Source: Rhizobiales bacterium CCH3-A5
GTDB lineage: Bacteria; Pseudomonadota; Alphaproteobacteria; Rhizobiales; Beijerinckiaceae
Length of the DNA: 23,986 bases
Assembly (NCBI GenBank): GCA_001556025.1
Contig: LSIB01000165.1
Location: 1-23,986, forward strand
Reading direction: 5' to 3'
In this document: positions 1-8,576 of the stretch, piece by piece
Position numbering within the stretch: the first letter of the stretch is position 1
Layout: every line of letters starts with the position of its first letter
Notes under the pieces: generated by a model
Database searches by the model: none
Seen by the model: the letters and a program-made list of their open reading frames with translations, nothing else
Told to the model about the DNA's origin: nothing
Program-made: the position numbers and the translations under genes

Positions 1-2
1 TC

Positions 3-1826
3 AAATGGCTGCAGGGCACGCCGGTGATGCGGTTCTACTGGCGGCTGCTGGGGGCGAAGATCGGCCGCGACGTCATCCTCTCCGATTACGAGGCGGGCGC
101 GGTCGACCTGATCGAGATCGGCGAGGGCTCGACCTTCGGTTCCAAAACGACCTTCGCCAATGGCGAGGCGCTGGGCGACAAGCTGATCCTCGGCCGCATC
201 GTCATCGGCAACGACGTCTCCGCCGGGGCGTCGGTGGTGTTCGGCCATGGCTGCGTCGTCGGGGACAACACCGACATCGCCGACCTGACCACGATCGCTC
301 CCGGCGCCAGCGTCGGCGAGGCCGAGCGCTGGGACGGTTCGCCCGGCCGCAGGGTCGGCACGGTCGATCTTTCGGCGCTGCCGCCGCGCGCGCAGGCGAG
401 CCCCCGCCGCCGCGCGGCGATGACGGCGTTTTGCATTGCGATGCTGGTGGCGCTGCCGCCGATCAGCCTGCTGCCGATCTTTCCGGCCTTCTGGCTGTTC
501 GACCAGATCGACGACTGGATCGCGACATGGTCCGAGGTCAGCTATCTCTGGTACCTGCCGGTGCTGACCTGGCCGACCGCGATTGGCCTGATCACCCTCA
601 CCGTCTTCCTCATGGCGGGTCTGCGCTGGGCCATCCTGCCGCGCGTGATCTCCGGCACCTATTCGATTCATTCGGCCTTCTATGCGCGCAAATGGACGGT
701 GGGGCTCGCCACCGAGGTCACGCTGGAGACGCTGTCCTCGCTCTTCGCCACCATCTACATGCGGGCCTGGTACCGCATGATGGGCGCCAGGATCGGCAAA
801 GGCGCGGAAATCTCGACCAATCTTTCCGGCCGTTACGACATCACAGGCATCGGCGCCGGCAACTTCATCGCCGACGAGGTCGTGTTCGGCGACGAGGACA
901 TGCGGCGCGGCTATATGCGTCTCGACATGACGCGCACCGGCGACCAGGTCTTCGTCGGCAACGACGCCGTGGTGCCGCCGGGCTCGGTCATTCCCGACCG
1001 GGTGCTGATCGGCATCAAGTCGAAGCCGCCGGCCAACGAACTCATGTCGACGGGCGACACCTGGTTCGGCTCGCCGCCGATCAAATTGCCGACGCGGCAG
1101 AAGGTCGATCTCGGCGCGAACTGGACCTACCAGCCCTCGCTGGGCAAGCAGTTCGCGCGCGCGGGTTTCGAGGCGCTGCACACCTCCTTCCCGGCGATGC
1201 TGTTCATCACCTTCGGCACGCTGGCGGTCGATCTCGTGCTGCAGCAGAAGATCAACGAGGGCGACTGGAGCGGCCTCGTGCTCTCCTTCATCGGCGTCGC
1301 GATCCTGATCGCGGTGACGCAGGCGCTGATCTGCGTCGCCTATAAATGGCTGGCGATGGGCGTCTACAAGCCGGTGATGAAGCCGATGTGGTCATGGTGG
1401 GCGATGCGGACCGAATCCGTCGCGGTGCTGTATTCCGGCCTCGGCGGCAAGGTGCTGTTCGAGTATCTGCGCGGCACGCCCTTCCTGCCCTGGTTCCTGC
1501 GCCTGTTCGGAGCCAAGTTCGGCCGGGGCGTGTGGATGGACATGACCGACATCACCGAGTTCGACTGCGTCACCGTCGGAGACTACTGCCAGATCAACGC
1601 CCATTCGGCGCTGCAGACGCATCTCTACGAGGACCGGGTGATGAAGGTCGGCCGGGTGCGGCTGGGCCGGGGCGTCTGCGTCGGCGCGGCGGCGACCGTG
1701 CTCTACGACACCCATGTCGGCGACTACGCCCAGATCGGCCTGCTCACCGTGATCATGAAGGGCGAGAACCTGCCCGCGAACACGCGCTGGGAGGGCGCGC
1801 CGGCGGTGCCGGCGGCAAAGCGGTAA
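3..1826 (+). CDS. Pls/PosA-like non-ribosomal peptide synthetase C-terminal region (5' end outside window)
   Basis: The frame is open from the first base, so this is the last 607 codons of a longer protein. An ATG at 27 exists, but the upstream codons already read K-W-L-Q-G-T-P, which echoes a second copy, YLRGTPFLPWFLRLFGAKFGR-like, near residues 485-505. The visible part alternates left-handed beta-helix hexapeptide repeats (residues about 15-110, 260-345 and 500-600) with hydrophobic membrane segments (about 140-210 and 395-455). This is the layout of the C-terminal domain of Pls/PosA-type synthetases (TIGR02353-like), related to the membrane and tandem-domain part of epsilon-poly-lysine synthetase. 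Any adenylation and carrier domains would lie upstream, outside the window, so whether this is a full synthetase or a stand-alone acetyltransferase-like protein is unknown. Third-position GC is very high. It converges with the LysR gene 175 bp away. Confidence 0.75.
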   Translation, partial: KWLQGTPVMRFYWRLLGAKIGRDVILSDYEAGAVDLIEIGEGSTFGSKTTFANGEALGDKLILGRIVIGNDVSAGASVVFGHGCVVGDNTDIADLTTIAPGASVGEAERWDGSPGRRVGTVDLSALPPRAQASPRRRAAMTAFCIAMLVALPPISLLPIFPAFWLFDQIDDWIATWSEVSYLWYLPVLTWPTAIGLITLTVFLMAGLRWAILPRVISGTYSIHSAFYARKWTVGLATEVTLETLSSLFATIYMRAWYRMMGARIGKGAEISTNLSGRYDITGIGAGNFIADEVVFGDEDMRRGYMRLDMTRTGDQVFVGNDAVVPPGSVIPDRVLIGIKSKPPANELMSTGDTWFGSPPIKLPTRQKVDLGANWTYQPSLGKQFARAGFEALHTSFPAMLFITFGTLAVDLVLQQKINEGDWSGLVLSFIGVAILIAVTQALICVAYKWLAMGVYKPVMKPMWSWWAMRTESVAVLYSGLGGKVLFEYLRGTPFLPWFLRLFGAKFGRGVWMDMTDITEFDCVTVGDYCQINAHSALQTHLYEDRVMKVGRVRLGRGVCVGAAATVLYDTHVGDYAQIGLLTVIMKGENLPANTRWEGAPAVPAAKR

Positions 1827-2001
1827 CGCGAGAGATGTGAATTTGAGCCACAACCAGATCCAGGTGCACTATCTTCGCTGTCGCGCTCAGCACGCGGTGC
1901 AGGCCGTACACCAAACGGTATGGCGCGTGTTGCCGATAGCGACCTTTTCTTCGACTGCTTTCCGATGAGAGCTGGGTCACTTCAACAAGTTCAATGACAC
2001 C

Positions 2002-2880
2002 TTACTCATTAGATTTGACAACAATAACCGACGAGAGAAGCGGGTTTTTGAAGCGGCGCTCGAGCGTCACGGCGTAGAAGCGTTCGAAAAGCGACGGAAG
2101 TACAACAGCTTCGACCAGCAGGCCTTGGGCGAGTTCGTCGCGGATGACAATCGGCGGCAGACAGGCCAAACCAACGCTCTCCCGGACGAGAAGCCGCATC
2201 ATCGCCATGTCCTCGACTTCGGCCGCGACGTTTGGCGCGATGCCGAGGCGGTCGAACAGGGCGTCGAGATCGTCGCGGAGAGCTGACCCTACGATCGGCA
2301 GCACGAGCGGCAGGCGCGACAGCAAATTGGCAAGCGAGCCGCCGTCGCCGACGAGATCGTGGCTGCCGACGATGCTGACTGGCTGTTCGGCAATCTTGTG
2401 GATCAGAAAATTGCGCTCGCCATCGGCTACCGGAGGCTGATTGGTCAGGACGACGTCCAGGAGATGGGTCGAAAGCCCACGCAAGAGATCGGTCGGGGAT
2501 CCAGAGCGTAGGACGATCTCGACATCCTGGCGGCCAAGTAGGGGTTGCAGGAATGAGAGCTGGAAGTTGCGTGACAGCGTCGCCTGGGCGCCGACGCGCA
2601 GGATCGCGCGGTCCCGGCCGCTCTCACGTAAAGTGCTGACCATATCCTCGCCGGTTGCGAAGATGATCTCGGCGTGGTCGAGCGCGATGCGCCCGGCTTC
2701 GGTTAAATGCAGCCGCCGCCCGGCTCGCTCGAACAGCCGGTGACCGAGCCGCTCCTCGAGGCGCCTGACCTGAACCGAAAGCGCCGACTGGGTCAGGTTC
2801 AGCTTCTGAGCCGCGCGGCCGAGATGGCCCTCTCGTGCCACGGCCTGGAAATAACGGAGGTGGTTGTAGTTGAATTCCAT
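2002..2880 (-). CDS. LysR-family transcriptional regulator, probable regulator of the dab genes
   Basis: A 292-residue protein of normal LysR length. An N-terminal winged helix-turn-helix (about residues 5-65) contains AAQKLNLTQSALSVQVRRLE and is followed by LFERAGRRLHLTEAG. The rest fits the LysR co-inducer-binding domain. The frame stays open upstream, but the ATG at 2880 is chosen because MEFNYNHLRYFQAVAREG is the canonical LysR start and the upstream codons read as low-complexity. It is transcribed away from dabB with a 97-bp gap that holds two T-N11-A palindromes. Dissolved inorganic carbon uptake operons in some autotrophs have an adjacent LysR gene, so control of dabBA, probably in response to CO2 or bicarbonate supply, is a reasonable inference. 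The N-terminus also resembles NhaR-type members, so the ligand is unknown. Confidence 0.88.
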   Translation of the reverse strand: MEFNYNHLRYFQAVAREGHLGRAAQKLNLTQSALSVQVRRLEERLGHRLFERAGRRLHLTEAGRIALDHAEIIFATGEDMVSTLRESGRDRAILRVGAQATLSRNFQLSFLQPLLGRQDVEIVLRSGSPTDLLRGLSTHLLDVVLTNQPPVADGERNFLIHKIAEQPVSIVGSHDLVGDGGSLANLLSRLPLVLPIVGSALRDDLDALFDRLGIAPNVAAEVEDMAMMRLLVRESVGLACLPPIVIRDELAQGLLVEAVVLPSLFERFYAVTLERRFKNPLLSSVIVVKSNE

Positions 2881-2881
2881 T

Positions 2882-2898
2882 GTTCGATAATAACGAAC
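2882..2898. promoter_or_regulatory. Candidate LysR operator, autoregulatory position
   Basis: The sequence GTTCGATAATAACGAAC has 5-bp inverted arms (GTTCG/CGAAC) and a T-N11-A core (T2884, A2896). It begins 2 bp upstream of the LysR start codon, where binding could repress lysR. The T-N11-A form is typical of LysR recognition sites. Assignment is by pattern and position only. Confidence 0.45.
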
Positions 2899-2930
2899 GA
2901 AAATGCATAAACAATGAATTTTATCGCAGA

Positions 2931-2945
2931 ATAGTTGGATGCTAT
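2931..2945. promoter_or_regulatory. Second candidate LysR site upstream of dabB
   Basis: The sequence ATAGTTGGATGCTAT has ATAG/CTAT arms and T-N11-A geometry (T2932, A2944). It is centred 48 bp from the first palindrome and ends 32 bp before the dabB start. A heptamer TATCGCA also occurs twice, at 2922-2928 and 2943-2949, exactly 21 bp apart, so two contacts on one DNA face are possible. Confidence 0.35.
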
Positions 2946-2977
2946 CGCATCGCAGCCCATCCCTGTGGAGCCTGCCG

Positions 2978-4537
2978 ATGATGCCTGCTGACGCCCTGAT
3001 CCTCTCGCCCGCAGCGCTGCTTGCAGCCGCGGCAATCGTCCTGACTTCGCAGCGCCATCGTCCCGCGGTCGCGGCTGGGCTCGTCGAGATCGCTGCCGCG
3101 ATCGGATTTGCCGCGGCGGCCGCCGGCGCGATCGTGCTCGGCCTGCGCGGGCCGGCGACGCTCGACATCCTGAGCTGGCGGGGATTGGGTCTCTCGGTCA
3201 GGCTCGACGTCGTCAGCGTCACGATGGCTGCGCTGATCGGCTTCATCGGCTGGGTCGTGGTGAGGTTCTCGCGGACCTACCTCCTTGGTGAGCCTGGCCA
3301 GACGCGCTTCTGCGGCTGGCTCGCAGCGACGCTCGCAAGCGTGCTCACCATGGTAGTCGCCGGCAATCTCGGGCTACTCGTCGCCGCGTGGATTGCGACC
3401 AGTCTCAGCTTGCACCAACTCCTGCTATTCTATCCCGAGAGGCCCGCCGCCCGCGCTGCCGCTCGCAAGAAGTTCATTGTCGCACGTGCCGCGGATTTGA
3501 GCCTCATCGCCGCAGCCCTGTTGATGGCGCAGGCCTATGGCAGCGCCGAGATCGCGACCATTCTCGAACGGGCTCGGGCGTCTGCTGCGCCAGCCGCTGC
3601 GCACTGGGCAGCCGCCTTCCTGGTACTGGCCGCGCTGCTCAAATCCGCCCAGTTTCCGAGCCATGGCTGGCTTGTCGAGGTGATGGAGACACCGACGCCG
3701 GTCTCGGCCCTGCTTCATGCCGGCGTGGTCAATGCCGGCGGATTCCTGCTGATCCGCTTCGCCGACGTGCTGATGACGACGCCGGGCGCGCTAGCGACGC
3801 TCGTCATGGTCGGCGGCTTCACCGCACTGTTTGCCAGCACGGTCATGCTGACCCAGTCGGCAGTGAAGACCTCGCTCGCTTGGTCGACCATCGCGCAGAT
3901 GGGGTTTATGGTGCTTCAATGCGGGCTCGCGCTCTTCCCGCTTGCGCTGCTCCACATCGTTGCGCACTCGCTGTATAAGGCGCATGCCTTCCTCGCGGCG
4001 AACGGCGCCGTCGAGCGCATCGCCGGTATCGCCAGGCCGGGGCCGGTGGCGGTGCCCGGCATTCGGGCGGTCATTCAGGCCTTCGTCATCGCGATTGCGA
4101 TCTACTGCGCCCTAGGCCTGATTTTCGGATTTGTCGCCAAGTCGCCGCAGGCGATCGCACTTGGCGCCATCCTGATTCTCGGCGTCGCCTATCTGATCGC
4201 GCAGGGATTGGCCGATAGCGCGCCGCGCGCGCTCACGCTGCGAACCTCCGCTATCGCACTTGTCGCGTCGGCGTCGTACTTCCTGCTGCAGCTCGGCGCG
4301 GTCCGGCTGACCGGAGGAGCGCTGCCGGTGGCGCCGGCACCGACCACGCTCGAATGGGTGATGATCGTGCTCGCCGTCGGCTCCTTCGGACTCGTCGCCT
4401 TCGCCCAGGCGCTGTTGCCGCACTGGTGCGGCCACCCGTCCGTCACGGGACTGCGCGTTCACCTTGCCAACGGCCTCTATGTCAACGCGATCCTCGACCG
4501 CGTCATTGGCCGTTATCGGCTGAAGTCCTCGAGCTGA
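2978..4537 (+). CDS. dabB: DabB, proton-conducting NuoL/MrpA-like subunit of the inorganic carbon transporter
   Basis: A 519-residue, very hydrophobic protein of the proton-translocating Mrp/NuoL/NuoM transmembrane family. The central block KSAQFPSHGWLVEVMETPTP followed by VSALLHAGVVNAGGF (about residues 222-252) is the conserved core of that family and carries the lysine and glutamates linked to proton movement. In DAB complexes the membrane subunit is thought to couple cation flux to CO2 hydration by DabA. The gene directly upstream of dabA and the absence of other nuo or mrp genes favour DabB over respiratory complex I. The start at 2978 is preferred over an in-frame ATG at 2939 because GGAG lies 7 nt before it and the upstream codons are not hydrophobic. 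The stop is 26 bp before dabA, consistent with an operon. Confidence 0.88.
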   Translation: MMPADALILSPAALLAAAAIVLTSQRHRPAVAAGLVEIAAAIGFAAAAAGAIVLGLRGPATLDILSWRGLGLSVRLDVVSVTMAALIGFIGWVVVRFSRTYLLGEPGQTRFCGWLAATLASVLTMVVAGNLGLLVAAWIATSLSLHQLLLFYPERPAARAAARKKFIVARAADLSLIAAALLMAQAYGSAEIATILERARASAAPAAAHWAAAFLVLAALLKSAQFPSHGWLVEVMETPTPVSALLHAGVVNAGGFLLIRFADVLMTTPGALATLVMVGGFTALFASTVMLTQSAVKTSLAWSTIAQMGFMVLQCGLALFPLALLHIVAHSLYKAHAFLAANGAVERIAGIARPGPVAVPGIRAVIQAFVIAIAIYCALGLIFGFVAKSPQAIALGAILILGVAYLIAQGLADSAPRALTLRTSAIALVASASYFLLQLGAVRLTGGALPVAPAPTTLEWVMIVLAVGSFGLVAFAQALLPHWCGHPSVTGLRVHLANGLYVNAILDRVIGRYRLKSSS

Positions 4538-4563
4538 TTTCCACCAATGCGACGGAGCTGACC

Positions 4564-6963
4564 ATGCACGCTATGATACACGCCGACGATAATCACGACC
4601 TGGTCGCAACGGCAGACCGGACCGCCCGCATGATCGCGCCGCTATGGCCGCTCGCCGCATCTGTCGCCGTGAACCCCTATCTCGGGCATACGCATGAGAG
4701 CCTTGCGGTGGTCGCAGCTAAGCTATCGCGCGCCGCGGGCATTTCTCTGACCATGCCACGTCCTTTCTACCGCGCCAAGATAATGGCGGGTGAGATCGCG
4801 GCTTCCGACATCGCGGCGGCACTGGCGGGTTGCGCCGATGCGCCGCCCGATCTTGGGACCGCAGAGGTGATGGCTGCGCTCGACCGCACGACCATGGTTG
4901 CCCGCGCCTTGCCAAGCGTGGCGGACATCGCAGCCGCCGCGTCGGGAATCGATTGGCCAAGCCTCATTGCCGACCGGCTCAGCGCCTGGGCAGGAGGCTT
5001 CTTCGATGAAGGCCAGGCGATGTGGCCCGGACAAGCCGGCGCGGGCGCCTTCGCGTCTTGGCAGAGTTTTGCAAGCCATGATCTTTCGCCTGAAATCGCA
5101 GGCCTGACACGCTTCGGAAGATACGTCGCGCACGCTCCTGGTTTCGCACCAGCCGCAATCCGCCAAGCCTGCCGTGAACTCGGCATCGGTCCTGCTGAAG
5201 CAGAGAGCTACTTTCTCGGACGGCTGCATGCTCTCGGTGGCTGGGCGCAGCTTGCGCGTTATCGGCAATGGCAGGCCGAACTCGGCGGTGCGACGGACGA
5301 GACGACTATCGAGCTGCTCGCTGTCGCACTAACATGGGAGGCTGGTTTGCTCGCCGCCTTCCGCGATCGCGTCGGGGACGAATGGAGTTTAGCGCGCGCT
5401 GCTTTTGGCGGCCCCAATGCGCCGAGCCGGGACATTGTGATCGACTGCGTTTTGCAGGACGCATTCGACCTCGCGTCGCAGCGCGCGCTGATTGCGCGTA
5501 TGGGCGGTGGGCCTATGACGAACGAAGCGCCGTCAGTCCAAGCCGTCTTCTGCATCGACGTGCGCTCCGAACGCTATCGCAGGATTCTGGAAGCGCACGA
5601 TCCGATGATCGCCACGCTCGGCTTCGCCGGCTTTTTCGGTATCGGCGTCGCCCATCGCCGCTTCGGCTCCAGCGTCGTGGAGTCGCGCCTGCCGGTGCTG
5701 CTGAAACCCGCTCTGGCGTCGTTCTCCTGCGACGCGATAGAACCCGGATCCGATGAGGCCCATCGCATATCCTCGCGCATGCGGCGGGCCTGGGGCCGCT
5801 TCAAACTGGCTGCGGTCTCGTCCTTCGCTTTTGTGGAAGCCAGCGGACCGAGCTATATCGCGAAGCTGCTGAAGGATGCCTTCGCCGTCGGCCAAGCGCC
5901 CAAATTCGATCCGCCTCCTGTATTTTCGACTACACTGACGTTGGACCAAAAGACAGCCGCTGCGGCCATGATCCTCGGCGCGATGTCCTTGACCCGAGAT
6001 TTCGCGCCGCTGGTGCTGCTGGTTGGCCACGGGGCGTCCGTCGTCAATAACCCTCACGCTGCCGCGCTGCAATGCGGTGCCTGCGGCGGCCATTCCGGCG
6101 ACGTGAACGCACGCCTGCTCGCCGCGCTGCTCAACGACGAAGCGGTCCGCGACCGGTTGCGCGAGAAAGGGATCGCCATTCCCGGCACAACGCTGTTCGT
6201 CGGTGCGCTGCACAATACCACGACCGACGAGGTCGCGCTGTTCGATGACGACTGTGCATCGCCCGATCACGCTGACGCCTTGGTGCTAGTGCGGCAAAGT
6301 CTCGGCGCGGCCGCGGCGTTGGCGCGTGCCGGGCGCGCTACCTTTCTGCCGGGGGCGACGTCGGAGCGTTCAGTCCTGGCGCGGGCGCTGGACTGGGCGC
6401 AGATCAGGCCGGAATGGGGGCTGGCGGGCTGCTGCGCCTTCATTGCCGCGCCGCGCGAACAGACGCGTCATCTCGACCTCGGCGGCAAATCTTTCCTGCA
6501 CAGCTACGACTCGACCCGCGACAAGGACTTCGCAACCCTGGAGCTGATCATGACGGCTCCGGTCGTCGTCGCGAGCTGGATCAGCTTGCAGTATTATGGC
6601 TCGACCGTCTCGCCTGAGGCCTTCGGGGCCGGCAACAAGTTGATCCACAACGTCGTTGGAGGCGTCGGCGTCATCGAAGGGCAGGGCGGCGCGCTACGCG
6701 GCGGGCTGCCCTGGCAATCGGTTCATGATGGCGAGGCGCTCGTCCACGAGCCGCTTCGCCTCGCGGTCATAGTTGCCGCGCCACGCGACGCGATCTCATC
6801 GGTTCTCGAGCAGCATCGTGAGGTAGGCGCGCTTTTCGATAATGGCTGGCTCGCGCTCTACTGCATGAGTGAGGACGGCACGGTTTCGCACCGCTACACC
6901 GGCCGAGGGCGCTGGGCCGAGATGCGTCCGAAGTTGCCTGGCGAACTGGCCGTCGCGGCATGA
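4564..6963 (+). CDS. dabA: DabA, zinc-dependent beta-carbonic-anhydrase-like subunit (DUF2309/UPF0753)
   Basis: A 799-residue soluble-type protein of the DUF2309 family. The active-site pattern described for DabA is present: Cys330-x-Asp332 in FCIDVRSERYRRIL, then His489 in LLVGHGAS and Cys504 in LQCGACGG. The 15-residue His-Cys spacing equals the published H524/C539 spacing of the Halothiobacillus protein. These residues would bind zinc and hydrate CO2 directionally to bicarbonate, with energy supplied through DabB. The frame is open further upstream, but the ATG at 4564 has GGAG 6 nt before it and follows the dabB stop, while an earlier start would overlap dabB by more than 100 bp. Its stop codon overlaps the next gene's start (ATGA), implying translational coupling. 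In a heterotroph the likely job is supplying bicarbonate for anaplerotic carboxylations at air-level CO2. Confidence 0.92.
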   Translation: MHAMIHADDNHDLVATADRTARMIAPLWPLAASVAVNPYLGHTHESLAVVAAKLSRAAGISLTMPRPFYRAKIMAGEIAASDIAAALAGCADAPPDLGTAEVMAALDRTTMVARALPSVADIAAAASGIDWPSLIADRLSAWAGGFFDEGQAMWPGQAGAGAFASWQSFASHDLSPEIAGLTRFGRYVAHAPGFAPAAIRQACRELGIGPAEAESYFLGRLHALGGWAQLARYRQWQAELGGATDETTIELLAVALTWEAGLLAAFRDRVGDEWSLARAAFGGPNAPSRDIVIDCVLQDAFDLASQRALIARMGGGPMTNEAPSVQAVFCIDVRSERYRRILEAHDPMIATLGFAGFFGIGVAHRRFGSSVVESRLPVLLKPALASFSCDAIEPGSDEAHRISSRMRRAWGRFKLAAVSSFAFVEASGPSYIAKLLKDAFAVGQAPKFDPPPVFSTTLTLDQKTAAAAMILGAMSLTRDFAPLVLLVGHGASVVNNPHAAALQCGACGGHSGDVNARLLAALLNDEAVRDRLREKGIAIPGTTLFVGALHNTTTDEVALFDDDCASPDHADALVLVRQSLGAAAALARAGRATFLPGATSERSVLARALDWAQIRPEWGLAGCCAFIAAPREQTRHLDLGGKSFLHSYDSTRDKDFATLELIMTAPVVVASWISLQYYGSTVSPEAFGAGNKLIHNVVGGVGVIEGQGGALRGGLPWQSVHDGEALVHEPLRLAVIVAAPRDAISSVLEQHREVGALFDNGWLALYCMSEDGTVSHRYTGRGRWAEMRPKLPGELAVAA

Positions 6964-7820
6964 TGAAACACGGTGATCGTTACCATGGTTGTCGAGCAAT
7001 TATGGCAACCATGCACGGCAAAGAAGCCGCCATAACGCCTGCGATGCAAGATAAGCTGGGTTTGGTGGTCGCGGCCGTGCCCGGTTTCGACAGCGACATC
7101 TTTGGGACATTCGATCGGCGGGTGCCGCGCCTTCGAACAATGATGGAGACCGCATTGGCCAAGGTCCGGGCCGGGATGGTGCTGGGCAACTGCAGCCTGG
7201 GCATCGCAAGCGAAGGTAGTTATGGGCCGCATCCCGCGATCCCATTCCTAAACGGCGGCGTTGAGTTGATGGTATTTGTCGATGAGAAGGCGGGCTTCGT
7301 CATCAGTGAGCATGTGATCGAGGACGAGCCAACCTTTGCTTCATGCATAGTGGGCCCGGATGAAGACCTTAGTCAGTTTTTGATGCTTGCGGGTTTTCCA
7401 CGGCATGCCCTGATGGTTGCGCCGGCAACCTCGCCAACAACGCATATCAAGAAAGGACTTGTTGATGCAGACGCTGTTCGACATGCTATTTCTGTATGCG
7501 CAGAGCATTCTGAGGACGGCCGTGCTCGCGTCGTAAACGACATGCGCGCGTATCTCAATCCAACCAGAATGCGGACGATTGCGCGATTGGCCGGGAAGCT
7601 GGCGAATCGCGTATCCTCGGCTTGCCCTCGCTGCGCAGCGCCCGGATTCGGCCATGCCGGCGTCGTCAATCAGTTCACCTGCGAGTTATGTGGGACACCA
7701 ACGATCGTCCCGAGCCACAATATTCAAACATGTACGAACTGCGGACTGACAGAATTCCATGAGCGACCTGTCACCATAGGAAGCTCATCGCCACAGAACT
7801 GTCCAGATTGCAATCCCTAA
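6960..7820 (+). CDS. DUF6671-like protein with C-terminal double zinc-ribbon, coupled to dabA
   Basis: A 286-residue protein whose ATG overlaps the dabA stop (ATGA, 6960-6963); a second ATG follows at 6963. The N-terminal part has RAIMATMHGKE (about residues 12-22) and ASEGSYGPHPAIPF (about 82-95), which match my recollection of the DUF6671 family, a group of unknown function. The C-terminus has four CxxC pairs, at residues 222/225, 241/244, 258/261 and 281/284, enough for two zinc ribbons. There is no signal peptide or membrane segment, so it is probably cytoplasmic. Function is unknown. Coupling to a zinc enzyme gene suggests a role in DabA maturation, zinc supply or regulation, but that is inference from position only. 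It could also be an unrelated passenger of the operon. Confidence 0.75.
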   Translation: MMKHGDRYHGCRAIMATMHGKEAAITPAMQDKLGLVVAAVPGFDSDIFGTFDRRVPRLRTMMETALAKVRAGMVLGNCSLGIASEGSYGPHPAIPFLNGGVELMVFVDEKAGFVISEHVIEDEPTFASCIVGPDEDLSQFLMLAGFPRHALMVAPATSPTTHIKKGLVDADAVRHAISVCAEHSEDGRARVVNDMRAYLNPTRMRTIARLAGKLANRVSSACPRCAAPGFGHAGVVNQFTCELCGTPTIVPSHNIQTCTNCGLTEFHERPVTIGSSSPQNCPDCNP

Positions 7821-7984
7821 CATGGCGGTTTTTACTAATCTGGCCACAGTAAGCTGGGCTTAGACACATTGGTAGCGGCCAGCGTCACGATCCTCGATCC
7901 CTCGGAAAGGTTTGCGGTAGGATCCCGCCCGCTTGTGTTGTACTTTATTGTCAGACGACCTGCATCGATGATTTGCCTCGTCGC

Positions 7985-8003
7985 ATAATTCGTGATGAAT
8001 TAT
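7985..8003. promoter_or_regulatory. Perfect inverted repeat upstream of the XRE regulator, candidate operator
   Basis: ATAATTC-GTGAT-GAATTAT is a 7-bp perfect inverted repeat with a 5-nt spacer, ending 43 bp before the chosen XRE start. It lies in an AT-rich patch of a GC-rich region. Size and position suit autoregulation by the XRE protein, but no second copy was found in the window. Confidence 0.4.
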
Positions 8004-8046
8004 TCGGTATGAAAATGTTCGCCAGTTGTCCTTTGTTTGCGCTGTG

Positions 8047-8451
8047 ATGCAGAAAATCCCGCATCCCGTCGATCGTCACGTCGGAGCGCGGGTTCGCGCA
8101 CGCCGGATCTCAATCGGGGTCAGCCAGGTTCAACTTGGCGCAGCGCTAGGCGTAACTTTCCAGCAGATTCAGAAATACGAGAAGGGCGCGAACCGGATCA
8201 GCGCCAGCCGTCTCCAGCAGATGAGCGCCCTGCTTGGCACGCCCGTGCACTTCTTTTTTGAAGGGATCCCCGACGCTCAATCGTCGAAGTCGAGTCGTGC
8301 AGACGACGCAGAGTTCAGCGACATTGCATCGTTCCTCGCGACTGACGAGGGCAAGCAGTTGCTGGGCGCATTCACCCGCATTGCAAGCGCGCGGAGACGG
8401 CGACGCATTCTCGATTTGGTCGAGGCACTGGGGGAGGGTCAGGCAGAATAG
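8047..8451 (+). CDS. XRE-family helix-turn-helix regulator
   Basis: A 134-residue protein. It opens with HPVDRHVGARVRARRISIGV and a lambda-repressor-type HTH of about residues 8-65 containing VTFQQIQKYEKGANRISASR. This is the pattern of a large XRE subfamily found in many copies in Rhizobiales and Rhodobacterales genomes. The C-terminal half, ending in an RRRRRILDLVEAL helix, is also usual for that group. The frame extends to a TTG at 8026, but the ATG at 8047 fits the family start better; no clear Shine-Dalgarno sequence precedes either. It is convergent with the hydrolase gene. The target is unknown; the upstream palindrome suggests autoregulation. Confidence 0.8.
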   Translation: MQKIPHPVDRHVGARVRARRISIGVSQVQLGAALGVTFQQIQKYEKGANRISASRLQQMSALLGTPVHFFFEGIPDAQSSKSSRADDAEFSDIASFLATDEGKQLLGAFTRIASARRRRRILDLVEALGEGQAE

Positions 8452-8576
8452 CGCGAAAGGATCGCCACATCCCCCGTCAAGGGAACGAACAACAAAAGAA
8501 CGCCCCACTGGACAGGATCATGCTGCGGGCTTGACCGAGAGCGGAGCGTGTTGATCCTCGATTTGCGCGGACTGCA

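Noticed and set aside
2881..3246. N-terminal extension of the LysR protein
   Set aside because: The extra residues are low-complexity, overlap the divergent dabB gene and precede a canonical LysR start.
4354..4563. Upstream in-frame extension of dabA
   Set aside because: It overlaps the dabB coding region, translates to Arg-rich shadow sequence, and the ATG at 4564 has a good ribosome-binding site.
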